The translations under genes and the position numbers were made by a program. The notes below the pieces were generated by a model that was not told where the DNA came from, searched no databases, and saw only the letters and a program-made list of their open reading frames with translations. 64,000 nt of DNA from Paraburkholderia sp. CNPSo 3274 (GTDB lineage Bacteria; Pseudomonadota; Gammaproteobacteria; Burkholderiales; Burkholderiaceae), in NCBI RefSeq assembly GCF_024206475.1, contig NZ_JAMBPR010000029.1:1-64000 (forward strand). The letters are read 5' to 3'. Every line of letters starts with the position of its first letter. The stretch's first letter is position 1. Of the stretch, positions 34,827 through 43,572 are shown one piece after another.

Positions 34827-36419
34827 TTAGATCTCTTCGTACAGCGGCAGCGTCAGGAACTCGACGAAGTTTTCCGACGTCGACATCTTCTCGAAGATCT
34901 GCGCGGCGCGCTCGTACGGCTTCGTGTCGCCGCCGACCGACGCCTTCACCTTGTCCAGCTCCTGCGGGATCAGTTCGCGCACGAGTTCGGCCGTGACCTT
35001 GCGGCCGTCTTCGAGCTTGCCCTTGGGCGAGCGGATCCACTGCCACACCTGCGAGCGCGAAATTTCGGCGGTCGCGGCGTCTTCCATCAGGTTATGGATC
35101 GGCACGCAGCCATTGCCCGCGAGCCACGAGCCGAGGTAGTGGATGCCCACGTTGATGTTGTTGCGCAGGCCCGTCTCGGTGATCGGCGCTTCCGGACGGA
35201 AGTCGAGCAGATCCTTGCCCGCGACGTTGACATCCGCGCGCTGCTTGCTGATCTGGTTCGGCTTGTCGCCGAGCACCTTCACGAACTCTTCCATCGCGAT
35301 GGGTACGAGGCCCGGGTGCGCAACCCAGCCGCCGTCGTAGCCGTCCGTTGCGTCACGCGCCTTGTCCGAACGCACGCCACCCATGGCCTTGTCGTTGGCG
35401 GCCGCGTCGTTCTTGATCGGGATGAGTGCGCTCATGCCGCCGATAGCCGGCGCGTTGCGCTTGTGGCAGGTCTTGAGCAGTTCGAGCGCGTAGGCGCGCA
35501 TGAACGGCACCGTCATCGTGATCTGCGAGCGGTCGGCAAGGCAGAAGTCCTTGTCGTTCTTGAACTTCTTGATTGCCGAGAAGATGTAGTCCCAGCGGCC
35601 GGCGTTGAGCCCCGAGCTGTGCTCGCGCAGTTCATGGAGGATTTCGTCCATCTCGAACGCGGCGAGGATCGTCTCGACCAGCACCGTCGCGCGGATCGTG
35701 CCGCGCGGGATGCCCACGCCTTCCTGCGCCGCGACGAAGGTGTCGTTCCACAGGCGCGCTTCGAGGTGGCTTTCCATCTTCGGCAGATAGAAGTACGGGC
35801 CGCTGCCGCGCGAGATCAGTTCCTTCGCGTTGTGGAAGAGATAGAGCGCGAAGTCGAAGATACCGCCCGACACACGCTGACCGTCCACCGTCACGTGCTT
35901 TTCGTCGAGGTGCCAGCCGCGCGGACGCACGATCAGCGTGGCGGTCTTGTCGTTGAGCTTGTAGGTCTTGCCGTTCTGTTCCAGCGAGATCGTGCGGCGC
36001 ACTGCGTCCTTGAGGTTGAGCTGGCCGACGATCTGGTTTTCCCAGTTCGGCGAGTTCGAGTCCTCGAAGTCGGTCATGTACGCGTCCGCGCCGGAGTTCA
36101 GCGCGTTGATGATCATCTTGCGCTCGACCGGGCCCGTGATTTCCACGCGGCGGCATTCGAGATCCTTCGGCAGCGCGGCGATCTTCCAGTCGCCTTCGCG
36201 GATCGATTTCGTATCGGCAAGAAAGTCGGGGCGCTCGCCGGCGTCGAGGCGCTTCGTGCGCTCGACGCGTGCCTTCAGCAGTTCCTGGCGGCGCGGCTCG
36301 AACGCGCGGTGCAGCTTCGCGACGAGTTCGAGCGCTTCGGGCGTGAGGATCGTTTCGAAGCCGGGCTGGATTTCAGCCGTGATCTGCATGCCTTGCGGCA
36401 GTTGCAACGTGGTCGCCAT
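34827..36419 (-). CDS. aceB: malate synthase A
   Basis: 530 residues. Condenses glyoxylate with acetyl-CoA to malate, the second glyoxylate-shunt step. Family signatures: NALNSGADAYMTDFEDSNSP followed by NWENQIVGQLNL, the catalytic core RGTIRATVLVETILAAFEMD, and GRWDYIFSAIKKF. Start at 36419 (MATTLQLPQG) is chosen by AAGGAG upstream; the longer frame to 36491 overlaps the dehalogenase end. It is downstream of the haloacid dehalogenase on the same strand, with aceA 2.8 kb further on. Confidence 0.96.
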   Translation of the reverse strand: MATTLQLPQGMQITAEIQPGFETILTPEALELVAKLHRAFEPRRQELLKARVERTKRLDAGERPDFLADTKSIREGDWKIAALPKDLECRRVEITGPVERKMIINALNSGADAYMTDFEDSNSPNWENQIVGQLNLKDAVRRTISLEQNGKTYKLNDKTATLIVRPRGWHLDEKHVTVDGQRVSGGIFDFALYLFHNAKELISRGSGPYFYLPKMESHLEARLWNDTFVAAQEGVGIPRGTIRATVLVETILAAFEMDEILHELREHSSGLNAGRWDYIFSAIKKFKNDKDFCLADRSQITMTVPFMRAYALELLKTCHKRNAPAIGGMSALIPIKNDAAANDKAMGGVRSDKARDATDGYDGGWVAHPGLVPIAMEEFVKVLGDKPNQISKQRADVNVAGKDLLDFRPEAPITETGLRNNINVGIHYLGSWLAGNGCVPIHNLMEDAATAEISRSQVWQWIRSPKGKLEDGRKVTAELVRELIPQELDKVKASVGGDTKPYERAAQIFEKMSTSENFVEFLTLPLYEEI

Positions 36420-36487
36420 TTGCTTGCTCCTTGGTCGGTCAGATTGTGAATGCGTGGTTGTTGTGGCTGCGGCGAGGGGCTTGTCCG

Positions 36488-37261
36488 TCACGCGCCCGGG
36501 CTGGGGCGAGGGCGGCTTTGCCTCTCGGGCGCAGCGGTTTCGAGAAAGGCGGCGAGTTCTGCCATGCCGCCGCCAGTGCCATGCGGCGCCACGCCGAGCT
36601 CTTCGGCAGGCAGCCGCTGGCGGTTGATCCAGAACGTGGTGTAGCCGAACCAGCCGGCGCCTGCGGCGTCCCAGCCGTTCGACGACACGAACACCAGGTC
36701 GCGTGGCGCGGCGTCAAAGGCGCCCGTGCCGAGCGAATACGCGGCGGCGGCCGGCTTGTAGGCGCGCACGGCATCGACCGAAAGCACCTGGTCGAAGAGG
36801 CCGCTCATGCCTGCGCTCTTCACCGCGATGTCGAGCATCTGCGGGTTGCCGTTCGAGAGGATCGCAAGGCCCATGCGGGTGCCGTCTTCGCGTGGCTCAC
36901 GCAGGCGGCGCAGCACAGGCAGCACGTCGGGGAAAGCCGAGAGGCAGGCGTATTCGTCCATGAGACGCTTTTCGCCCGCGCCCGTGAGCGACAGGTTCAG
37001 GCGGCGTGCGGCGTAACGCAGTGCGTCGAGCGTGACGTCCCAGAACGGGCGGTAGCGTGCGCCGGCCGGGTCGGCGAGCGTGCGCAACTGCGTGTACTCG
37101 ATCTGCTTCAGGCGCCACAGATGCGAGAGCGCTTCGCCCTGGCCGGGGAACATCTGCTCGGCGGCAGCGACGACCGAATGCACGTCGAAGAGCGTGCCGT
37201 ACGCGTCGAAGATCACTGCCTTGGGAAATCGTGTCGTGGTGGGTGTCGTTGTGGCCGACAT
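36488..37261 (-). CDS. haloacid dehalogenase, type II (HAD superfamily)
   Basis: 257 residues. Hydrolyses L-2-haloacids to the hydroxyacid (haloacetate gives glycolate). HAD motifs: nucleophile Asp19 in VIFDAYGTLFDV, motif II SNGNP, motif III Lys in AYKPAAAAYSL, and the dehalogenase-specific SSNGWDAAGAGWFGY. ATG at 37261. It lies upstream of aceB on the same strand, 68 bases apart, and divergent from the LysR gene. Because glycolate and glyoxylate feed malate synthase, a joint role is plausible but inferred. Confidence 0.88.
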   Translation of the reverse strand: MSATTTPTTTRFPKAVIFDAYGTLFDVHSVVAAAEQMFPGQGEALSHLWRLKQIEYTQLRTLADPAGARYRPFWDVTLDALRYAARRLNLSLTGAGEKRLMDEYACLSAFPDVLPVLRRLREPREDGTRMGLAILSNGNPQMLDIAVKSAGMSGLFDQVLSVDAVRAYKPAAAAYSLGTGAFDAAPRDLVFVSSNGWDAAGAGWFGYTTFWINRQRLPAEELGVAPHGTGGGMAELAAFLETAAPERQSRPRPSPGA

Positions 37262-37426
37262 AGCCTTGCACTCCGTCTTCAGAGGTCGAGGTCGATTGTA
37301 TTCATGAGTCGTATCACTGAAAAAGGCGGGATTGATCACTTGATCTTTTACTTTTACCCACCTAATCTGTCGGCCTACTTTCTCTTTTCCACTGTTTCTG
37401 TCGCCCAGTGCGCGCAGTGCCCACCG

Positions 37427-38329
37427 ATGGACCGCTTCAAACAGATCGAGACCTTCGTCACCGTGGCCGCCAAGGGCAGCCTTTCCGCCGCCGCCCAGGC
37501 CGAGGGCGTGGCGCCCGCCATCATCGGGCGGCGCATCGATGCGCTCGAAGAGCGCCTCGGCGTGAAGCTGCTCGTGCGCACCACGCGGCGCATCACGCTC
37601 ACGTTCGAAGGATCGGCGTTCCTCGAGGATTGCCAGCGCATCATTCACGACATGCAGAACGCCGAGGCGAGTGTGTCCGAAGGCGGCGTGAAAGCGAGCG
37701 GGCACCTGCGCGTGTCCGCGCCGGCGGGCTTCGGGCGTCGCCACGTCGCGCCGCTCGTACCCGACTTCACGCTCGCGCATCCGGACGTGAGCATCGCGCT
37801 CGATCTTTCGGACCGGCTCGTTGATCTCGTGAACGAAGGCTTCGACTGCGCCGTGCGCCTGGGCGAATTGCCCGATTCGTCCCTCGTGTCGCTCAAGCTC
37901 GGTGAAAACCGGCGCGTGTGCGTGGCTGCGCCTGCGTATCTGTCGCGCCGCGGCGAGCCCGAAACGCCCGCCGACCTCGCGCGCCATAACTGCCTCGCCT
38001 TCGGCGTGAGTTTGAACCAGCAGCGCGGCTGGGCGTTCCAGCAGGACGGCAAAGTGGTGTCGATCCGCGTGGCGGGGACGATGGAATGCTCGGACGGCGC
38101 GGTGCTGCATGAGTGGTGTCTCGCGGGCCACGGTCTGGCGTGGCGCTCGTGGTGGGAAGTCGGTGAGGACATTGCGGCGGGCCGGCTCGTGAGCGTGCTC
38201 GACGCGTTCGCAGCGCCGCCCATCGGCATTCATGCCGTGTTTCCGCAGCGCCGCCATTTGCCGCTGCGCGTGCGCCTCTTTCTCGACTATCTCAAGCATA
38301 CCTACGGTCAACCCGGTTACTGGGGATAG
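37427..38329 (+). CDS. LysR-family transcriptional regulator
   Basis: 300 residues. N-terminal winged helix-turn-helix (FVTVAAKGSLSAAAQAEGVA, then RRIDALEERLGVKLLVRTTR) and the usual co-inducer domain (ASGHLRVSAPAGFGRRHVAP; PDVSIALDLSDRLVDLVNEG). ATG at 37427. Being divergent from the dehalogenase across 165 bases fits the classic LysR arrangement of regulating the divergent target, hence possibly the dehalogenase-aceB pair. The intergenic stretch is AT-rich with a TTGATCACTTGATC repeat near 37330. The C-terminus is longer than the core by a few residues (TYGQPGYWG). Confidence 0.9.
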   Translation: MDRFKQIETFVTVAAKGSLSAAAQAEGVAPAIIGRRIDALEERLGVKLLVRTTRRITLTFEGSAFLEDCQRIIHDMQNAEASVSEGGVKASGHLRVSAPAGFGRRHVAPLVPDFTLAHPDVSIALDLSDRLVDLVNEGFDCAVRLGELPDSSLVSLKLGENRRVCVAAPAYLSRRGEPETPADLARHNCLAFGVSLNQQRGWAFQQDGKVVSIRVAGTMECSDGAVLHEWCLAGHGLAWRSWWEVGEDIAAGRLVSVLDAFAAPPIGIHAVFPQRRHLPLRVRLFLDYLKHTYGQPGYWG

Positions 38330-38520
38330 GGCGCAGTGCGTGTTTCCGATATCCGGGATGACCCGCACGCACGGCTTGCACGGATTTTTCGCGCACTACA
38401 ATCGACCTGAGGGCCCAGGCGCTCGCCCGCGCGAGACGCCGGCTGAGTGTTTGCCCCGCGTTTTCACCCTTGATTTTGACCCTCGACTTGCCCGTAATCC
38501 GATAGATCACGGAGGGCGCC

Positions 38521-38955
38521 ATGTTCAAGCACATCCTCGTTCCGACGGACGGTTCGGAACTGTCGAAAAAGGCGATCGACGGCGCGATCGACCTCGCACG
38601 CACGGTGGGCGCGCGCGTCACGGCCTACGCGTGCCTGCCGCAATATCCGTACTCGCCTTACGCCGACGTGGTGATCGAGCCGCCCGGCGACTTCCAGACG
38701 CGCAGTGAGCGAGAGGCGCGAGTGCATCTGGACGAAATCGAAGCGGCGGCACGCGACGCGGGCGTGATCTGCGACAGCCGGACGAGCGTGCATCCCTCGC
38801 CGTATCTCGGCATCATCGAAGCCGCCGAATCGGGCGGCTGCGATGTCATCTTCATGGCCTCGCACGGGCGTCGCGGGCTCGGCAGCCTGCTGATCGGCAG
38901 CGAGACGCAGCGCGTGCTTACCCATACGAAAATTCCGGTGATCGTGTATCGCTAG
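38521..38955 (+). CDS. universal stress protein (UspA family)
   Basis: 144 residues, single Usp domain. Starts MFKHILVPTDGSELSKKAID; the nucleotide-binding loop GRRGLGSLLIGSETQRVLTH (G-2x-G-9x-G-S/T) is intact, so it is likely of the ATP-binding kind. It acts in the cytoplasm in stress survival, target unknown. GGAGGGCGCC precedes the ATG. Alone between the LysR gene and aceA. Confidence 0.92.
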   Translation: MFKHILVPTDGSELSKKAIDGAIDLARTVGARVTAYACLPQYPYSPYADVVIEPPGDFQTRSEREARVHLDEIEAAARDAGVICDSRTSVHPSPYLGIIEAAESGGCDVIFMASHGRRGLGSLLIGSETQRVLTHTKIPVIVYR

Positions 38956-39247
38956 CCTGGCGCGCCAGGGTTACATGCGGCGATCGAAGCGGGCGTTTTC
39001 CCCCGCGCTTTCCTGTGGATTCGCGATGAAGCACAAGGCCATGCTCGCCCGGTGCGTTGGCTGGGCGAGCCACGGGCCGGATTCTGTCCAGCACGCGCGG
39101 CCTGTGTCCTCTACCGCTTCCTCCCTGGAACGCCGTGCGGCATGCGCCCGCGCCGCGCCGGCAGGCGGCCAGCGCGCCCCGCCAAGGTACGCGTGCCGGC
39201 TGCCTGTTGGAGCGCGGCGGCTTGCGCCGCCGTTGCTGCCGGTGGTC
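38956..39247. other. intergenic region uspA/aceA
   Basis: 292 bases downstream of two convergent genes. Very Ala/Arg-rich in all frames and no RBS-led frame; I see no gene and no clear terminator. Confidence 0.35.
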
Positions 39248-40555
39248 TTACGCCACCTTCTTGTCGAAAAACTGCTCGTCTTCCGTCGAACCGTGCAGCG
39301 CCGTGGTGGAGGCGTCGCGCTCGACTGTCTGCGTCACGGCGTCGAAGTAGCCGGTGCCCACTTCGCGCTGATGCTTCACCGCTGTGAAGCCCTTCTCGGC
39401 GGCGGCGAACTCGGCCTGCTGGAGTTCCACGAACGCGCTCATGTTCTGGCGTGCGTAGCCGTGCGCGAGGTTGAACATCGAGTAGTTGAGCGAGTGGAAG
39501 CCCGCGAGCGTGATGAACTGGAATTTGTAGCCCATCGCGCCCAGCTCGCGCTGGAACCTGGCGATCGTTGCGTCGTCGAGGTTCTTCTTCCAGTTGAACG
39601 ACGGCGAGCAGTTGTACGAGAGCAGCTTGCCCGGGAACTGCTTGTGGATCGCTTCGGCGAACTTTTTCGCGAACTCCAGATCCGGCTTGCCCGTCTCGCA
39701 CCAGATCATGTCGGCGTACGGCGCGTAGGCGAGGCCGCGCGAGATCGCCTGTTCGAGGCCATTCTTCGTGCGGAAGAAGCCTTCCACGGTGCGCTCGCCG
39801 GTGAGGAACGGGCGGTCGTTGTCGTCGATGTCCGACGTGACGAGGTCGGCGGCTTCCGCGTCGGTGCGGGCGAGCAGCACGGTCGGCACGCCGCAGACGT
39901 CGGCGGCCAGACGCGCGGCCGTGAGCTTGGCGATATTCTCGCGCGTCGGCACGAGCACCTTGCCGCCCATGTGGCCGCACTTCTTCACCGAGGCGAGCTG
40001 GTCTTCGAAGTGCACGCCAGCAGCACCCGCTTCGATCATCGCCTTCATCAGTTCGAACGCGTTCAGCACGCCGCCAAAGCCGGCTTCGGCGTCGGCCACG
40101 ATCGGCTGGAAGAAGTCGGTGTAGCCTTCGTCGCCGGGGTTCTTGCCTTCTGACCACTGGATCTGGTCGGCGCGCGTGAGCGTGTTGTTGATGCGCTTGA
40201 CCACCTGCGGCACCGAGTTAGCCGGGTAGAGCGACTGGTCCGGGTACATTTCGCCGGCGAGGTTGGCGTCGCCCGCGACCTGCCAGCCCGACAGATAGAT
40301 CGCCTTGAGGCCGGCCTTCACTTGCTGCATGGCCTGGTTGCCCGTGAGCGCGCCCAGTGCGTTGATGAACGGCTCGGTGGTCACGCCTTTCCAGAGCTTT
40401 TCCGCGCCGTTCTTCGCGAGCGTGTGCTCCGGCTGGACCGAGCCACGCAGGCGCACCACGTCCTCAGCGGTGTAGTTGCGCTTGATGCCCTCCCAGCGCG
40501 GATCGGTTTCCCATTGCTGTCGGAGTTGCTGAGCTTGCTGTTGACGAGTCGACAT
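39248..40555 (-). CDS. aceA: isocitrate lyase
   Basis: 435 residues. Splits isocitrate to glyoxylate and succinate, the first glyoxylate-shunt step. The catalytic Cys lies in KKCGHMGGKVLVPT; DADAEAGFGGVLNAFELMK-like metal/substrate segment (VADAEAGFGGVLNAFELMKA) and SYNCSPSFNWKKNL are conserved. ATG at 40555 with GAAGGAGCACACC upstream. A palindrome-rich control region lies before it. The enzyme's partner aceB is 2.8 kb away on the same strand. Confidence 0.97.
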   Translation of the reverse strand: MSTRQQQAQQLRQQWETDPRWEGIKRNYTAEDVVRLRGSVQPEHTLAKNGAEKLWKGVTTEPFINALGALTGNQAMQQVKAGLKAIYLSGWQVAGDANLAGEMYPDQSLYPANSVPQVVKRINNTLTRADQIQWSEGKNPGDEGYTDFFQPIVADAEAGFGGVLNAFELMKAMIEAGAAGVHFEDQLASVKKCGHMGGKVLVPTRENIAKLTAARLAADVCGVPTVLLARTDAEAADLVTSDIDDNDRPFLTGERTVEGFFRTKNGLEQAISRGLAYAPYADMIWCETGKPDLEFAKKFAEAIHKQFPGKLLSYNCSPSFNWKKNLDDATIARFQRELGAMGYKFQFITLAGFHSLNYSMFNLAHGYARQNMSAFVELQQAEFAAAEKGFTAVKHQREVGTGYFDAVTQTVERDASTTALHGSTEDEQFFDKKVA

Positions 40556-40880
40556 GGTGTGCTCCTTCGTTTGCGTGATAAGTGGATCGCTGAAACGAAA
40601 CTGCTGAACCGCTGAATCTCACGAAACGAAAGTGCCGGGGTTTTGGGGTCGTTTCGTTTCGCTAACTCTTATATAAGAGTCTAGGCAAATCAATCGACCT
40701 GCAACAGACGAACAACGGGCTTTTTCAATGTTTTTTACTTAAGTAAAATCAACATGTTATGTAATATATTTTGTGATGTGAAACGATATTTTCCATCTTG
40801 CAATCGTTCCCTTTGTGCCACGCAGCACCATTTTTTACGAAGCAAAAAAATTTTTCGTATCGTGAAATCTGTGCGGAGAT
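40556..40880. promoter_or_regulatory. control region upstream of aceA
   Basis: About 325 bases, AT-rich for this genome, no gene. Holds a perfect 16-bp palindrome ACTCTTATATAAGAGT (40665-40680). Also an inverted repeat CGAAACGAA/TTCGTTTCG (arms 40622-40630 and 40653-40661), with another GAAACGAAA nearby at about 40594. These look like binding sites for one or more regulators of the glyoxylate shunt. Poly-A/T stretches around 40725-40860 could be bent DNA. Exact promoter hexamers are not clear. Confidence 0.55.
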
Positions 40881-40909
40881 AAAAAAAGACCGGTGCCTAA
40901 GCACCGGTC
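40881..40909 (-). terminator. rho-independent terminator of rhlE
   Basis: GACCGGTGC, loop CTAA, GCACCGGTC; on the minus strand it is followed by seven T's. It lies 64 bases past the helicase stop and separates rhlE from aceA. Confidence 0.85.
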
Positions 40910-40972
40910 CTGAGCGTTTCGCTGCGGCGGCGGGACGGCTCGAAGGCCGCGCCGTGCGCCGTTTTTGACTAT

Positions 40973-42694
40973 TTAGCTGTCGCGACGTGCGCCACGCGGG
41001 CCGTCGTTACGGCGCGCGCCGTAACCGCCACCGCCTTCGCGCGAGCGGCCGTAGCCTTCGCGTTGCTGGCCGAAGCCGCCACGGTTGCCTTCGCCGCCGC
41101 GCGAGCCGCCGCCGAAGCCGCCTTCACGCGAGCCGGAGCCGCCGTCGCGAGCGCCATAGCCGCCGCGCGGGCTTTCCGACTTGTTGCCCCAGCTGTTGCC
41201 GTTGCGATCGCCGCCGCCGTTGCCACTGCCGTTGCCACCATTGCTGCCACGGGCGCCGTAACCACCCGGCTTGCCGTTACCGTTACCGTTGCCGAAGCGA
41301 CGACCACCGCCATTGCCACCAGCCGGACGGCCGCGGCCGCCGAAGCCACGGTTGGCCGGCGCCGCCTTGCGCGGCTCGAAACCTGCCACGACGTTCACGG
41401 GCAGCGGCGAGCGCACGAAGCGCTCGATGCGCTTGAGCGCGCCTTGCTCGGCGTGATGCACGAGGCTCACTGCCACACCCGAGCGGCCTGCACGGCCGGT
41501 ACGGCCGATGCGGTGCACGTAGTCTTCGGCGAACTTCGGCAGGTCGTAGTTGAACACGTGCGTGATGCCGGGGATGTCGATACCGCGCGCCGCGACGTCG
41601 GTCGCGACGAGCACGCGCACGCGACGCTCGCGCAGCGCACGGATCGTGCGGTTACGCGCGCCTTGCGGCAGGTCGCCGTGCAGCGCGGCGCTTTCGAAGC
41701 CAGCGTCGGCGAGCTTGCCGGCGAGCTGGTCGGCGTCCATCTTCGTGGCCGTGAACACGACAGCCTGGTCGAGGCTTTCGTCACGCAGCAGATGGTCGAG
41801 CAGACGATCCTTGTGATCGCGGTCGTCCACGTAGTGCACGGTTTGCGCGATGTTCGAGCTCGCTTCGAGCTTGCGCACGATCTCGATACGTTCCGGGTCC
41901 TTCAGCAGGCGGCTGGTGATCGAAGCAATCTTGCCGTCGAGCGTGGCCGAGAACAGCATGGTCTGACGCGTTTCGGGCGTAGCGGCGACGATCGTGTCGA
42001 TGTCGTCGATGAAGCCCATGTCGAGCATGCGGTCGGCTTCGTCGAGCACGAGCATCTTGAGTTCGGACAGATCGATGCGGCCGCGCTCGAGGTGATCGAG
42101 CAGACGGCCCGGGGTCGCCACGAGAATCTCGGGGTTCTTCGCGAGCAGCATCAGCTGCTGGCCGTAAGCCACGCCGCCGAGAATGCTGACCGTGCGCAGA
42201 CGGCGCAGGTGCTTGCCGTACGTCGAAGCGGCCGTGGTCACCTGCATCGCGAGTTCGCGCGTGGGCGTGAGGACGAGGAGACCGGGGCGCGCCACCGGTT
42301 GCGGACGGCGCTGGCGGCGATCGCCTTGCTGCGCGTTCGCGCCTTGCGGGCGCGGCTGGGCAGCCAGCGTCTTCTGGATCTGCGCGAAGCGCTCGATGGC
42401 GGGCAGCATGAAGGCTGCGGTCTTGCCCGAACCGGTCGGGCTCGAGACCAGCAGGTCGCGGCCGGCGATGGCGGCAGGAATGGCGCGTTCCTGCACGGGC
42501 GTCGGGGCCTTGTAGCCCGCTGCGATCAGCCCGGAGACGATCTCCGGCGACAGACCGAGTGCCGCGAACGCCGAACCGTCGGAAACTTCGGCGGCCTGCG
42601 CGGGGGCTTCAGCGGAAGCGTCGGCGGCGGCGGGAAGACCGAGGGCCTGATCGGCGATTGCGTCCAGGGGGCTTTGGGTATTGCTCGAAGTCAT
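40973..42694 (-). CDS. rhlE: DEAD-box ATP-dependent RNA helicase, RhlE-like
   Basis: 573 residues. Unwinds RNA in ribosome assembly and RNA decay. N-terminal Ala-rich lead of about 55 residues, then Q motif, Walker A SSPTGSGKT, VLDEADRMLDMGF, SAT in LFSATLDG, and HRIGRTGRAGRSG. From about residue 415 the tail is Gly/Asn/Arg-rich (GGGYGARRNDGPRG and like segments), an RGG-type RNA-binding tail with GGNG-like runs. GGATTTTC precedes the ATG at 42694. A leader of over 400 bases precedes it, and it is well separated from acbP. Confidence 0.92.
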   Translation of the reverse strand: MTSSNTQSPLDAIADQALGLPAAADASAEAPAQAAEVSDGSAFAALGLSPEIVSGLIAAGYKAPTPVQERAIPAAIAGRDLLVSSPTGSGKTAAFMLPAIERFAQIQKTLAAQPRPQGANAQQGDRRQRRPQPVARPGLLVLTPTRELAMQVTTAASTYGKHLRRLRTVSILGGVAYGQQLMLLAKNPEILVATPGRLLDHLERGRIDLSELKMLVLDEADRMLDMGFIDDIDTIVAATPETRQTMLFSATLDGKIASITSRLLKDPERIEIVRKLEASSNIAQTVHYVDDRDHKDRLLDHLLRDESLDQAVVFTATKMDADQLAGKLADAGFESAALHGDLPQGARNRTIRALRERRVRVLVATDVAARGIDIPGITHVFNYDLPKFAEDYVHRIGRTGRAGRSGVAVSLVHHAEQGALKRIERFVRSPLPVNVVAGFEPRKAAPANRGFGGRGRPAGGNGGGRRFGNGNGNGKPGGYGARGSNGGNGSGNGGGDRNGNSWGNKSESPRGGYGARDGGSGSREGGFGGGSRGGEGNRGGFGQQREGYGRSREGGGGYGARRNDGPRGARRDS

Positions 42695-43113
42695 GAAAAT
42701 CCTTGTTACACAGGAAATAGAACGTCGGCGCCAATCGGCATACCCAAGTCGTCGGATTTTGCGAACAAATCGAAAAACGGGGGCAATCCGCCCACAACGG
42801 GGGATTTTTCGTTAGAAGCTGTTTTGGGTGCGACTTAGGCCGGGATTGGCCAGTCGCCAGCCTGATATTTGACGGCCCGAAAACAGGGCCACGGCAGGAG
42901 GGGACAGGTTCTAAACTGGATTGGAGCTTTAACGCTACGAGGCGTTGTGCTGATCGAACGAGCGACCGGAGCGCAACGCAGCACGCAGTATATCTCGTTT
43001 TGTTGCGGCGCGCCAGAGCGATGCACCGCGAGGGCACGGGCGCGGCGGTGTGACGCGGCAGGCCGGGCCGCCTGGCGCCGCCGCCCGCCAATTTTTAATT
43101 CAATCGTTCCGCT
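42695..43113. other. long leader/intergenic region upstream of rhlE
   Basis: 419 bases between acbP (stop at 43114) and rhlE, both on the minus strand. No gene is supported. The half nearer rhlE is AT-richer. If rhlE is transcribed from acbP's end, its leader is long, as for cold-shock RNA helicases; this is inference. Confidence 0.4.
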
Positions 43114-43383
43114 TCAGCTCGTGGTGCCGCTCTTGAGCGATTCGACCAATTCCACATACTGCTGCCTGGCCGTTTCCTGCGCGGTGCCTTGCAGCGCGGC
43201 CCACGCTTCGTGCTTGTACTTGCCGACGATATCGGTGAAGCCAGGCTTGTCGCCGTGGACGTCGCCTTCGGTGGCCTGCTTGAAGAGCGCATAAAGGCGC
43301 AGCAGCGTCAGGTTGCCGGGACGCTCCGGCAATTGCTGCACGTCTTGCTGGGCTTGGGCGAACTTCGTATTCACGTCGCTCAT
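43114..43383 (-). CDS. acyl-CoA-binding protein
   Basis: 89 residues, the same size as animal and fungal ACBP. Starts MSDVNTKFAQAQQDVQQLPE; residues LLRLYALFKQATEGDVHGDK and GFTDIVGKYKHEAWAALQGT carry the Tyr, Lys and Trp positions that hold the acyl-CoA headgroup. It likely buffers long-chain acyl-CoA in the cytoplasm. GGAGGAAACTACG gives a strong RBS for the ATG at 43383. The gene is divergent from tsaB. Confidence 0.9.
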   Translation of the reverse strand: MSDVNTKFAQAQQDVQQLPERPGNLTLLRLYALFKQATEGDVHGDKPGFTDIVGKYKHEAWAALQGTAQETARQQYVELVESLKSGTTS

Positions 43384-43572
43384 CGTAGTTTCCTCCGCAT
43401 ATTGGTTCAGGTCAGCGCGCCGATGGTAGCAGCGCAAACCCCTGAAAAGCTGGAGCGATTCCTCCACTTGCGCCGGGTACGGCGGCACCAAAAGAGGCCA
43501 TGACGCACGCGTACCCGCCAGTTGGCGAGAGCCGTGGGCCCGCTCGGGAGGCGGGGCATTACAATAGCGCTC

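Noticed and set aside
40969..41349. Ala/Thr/Val-rich frames overlapping the rhlE tail
   Set aside because: Out-of-frame reading of the Gly/Asn-rich repeat codons of rhlE.
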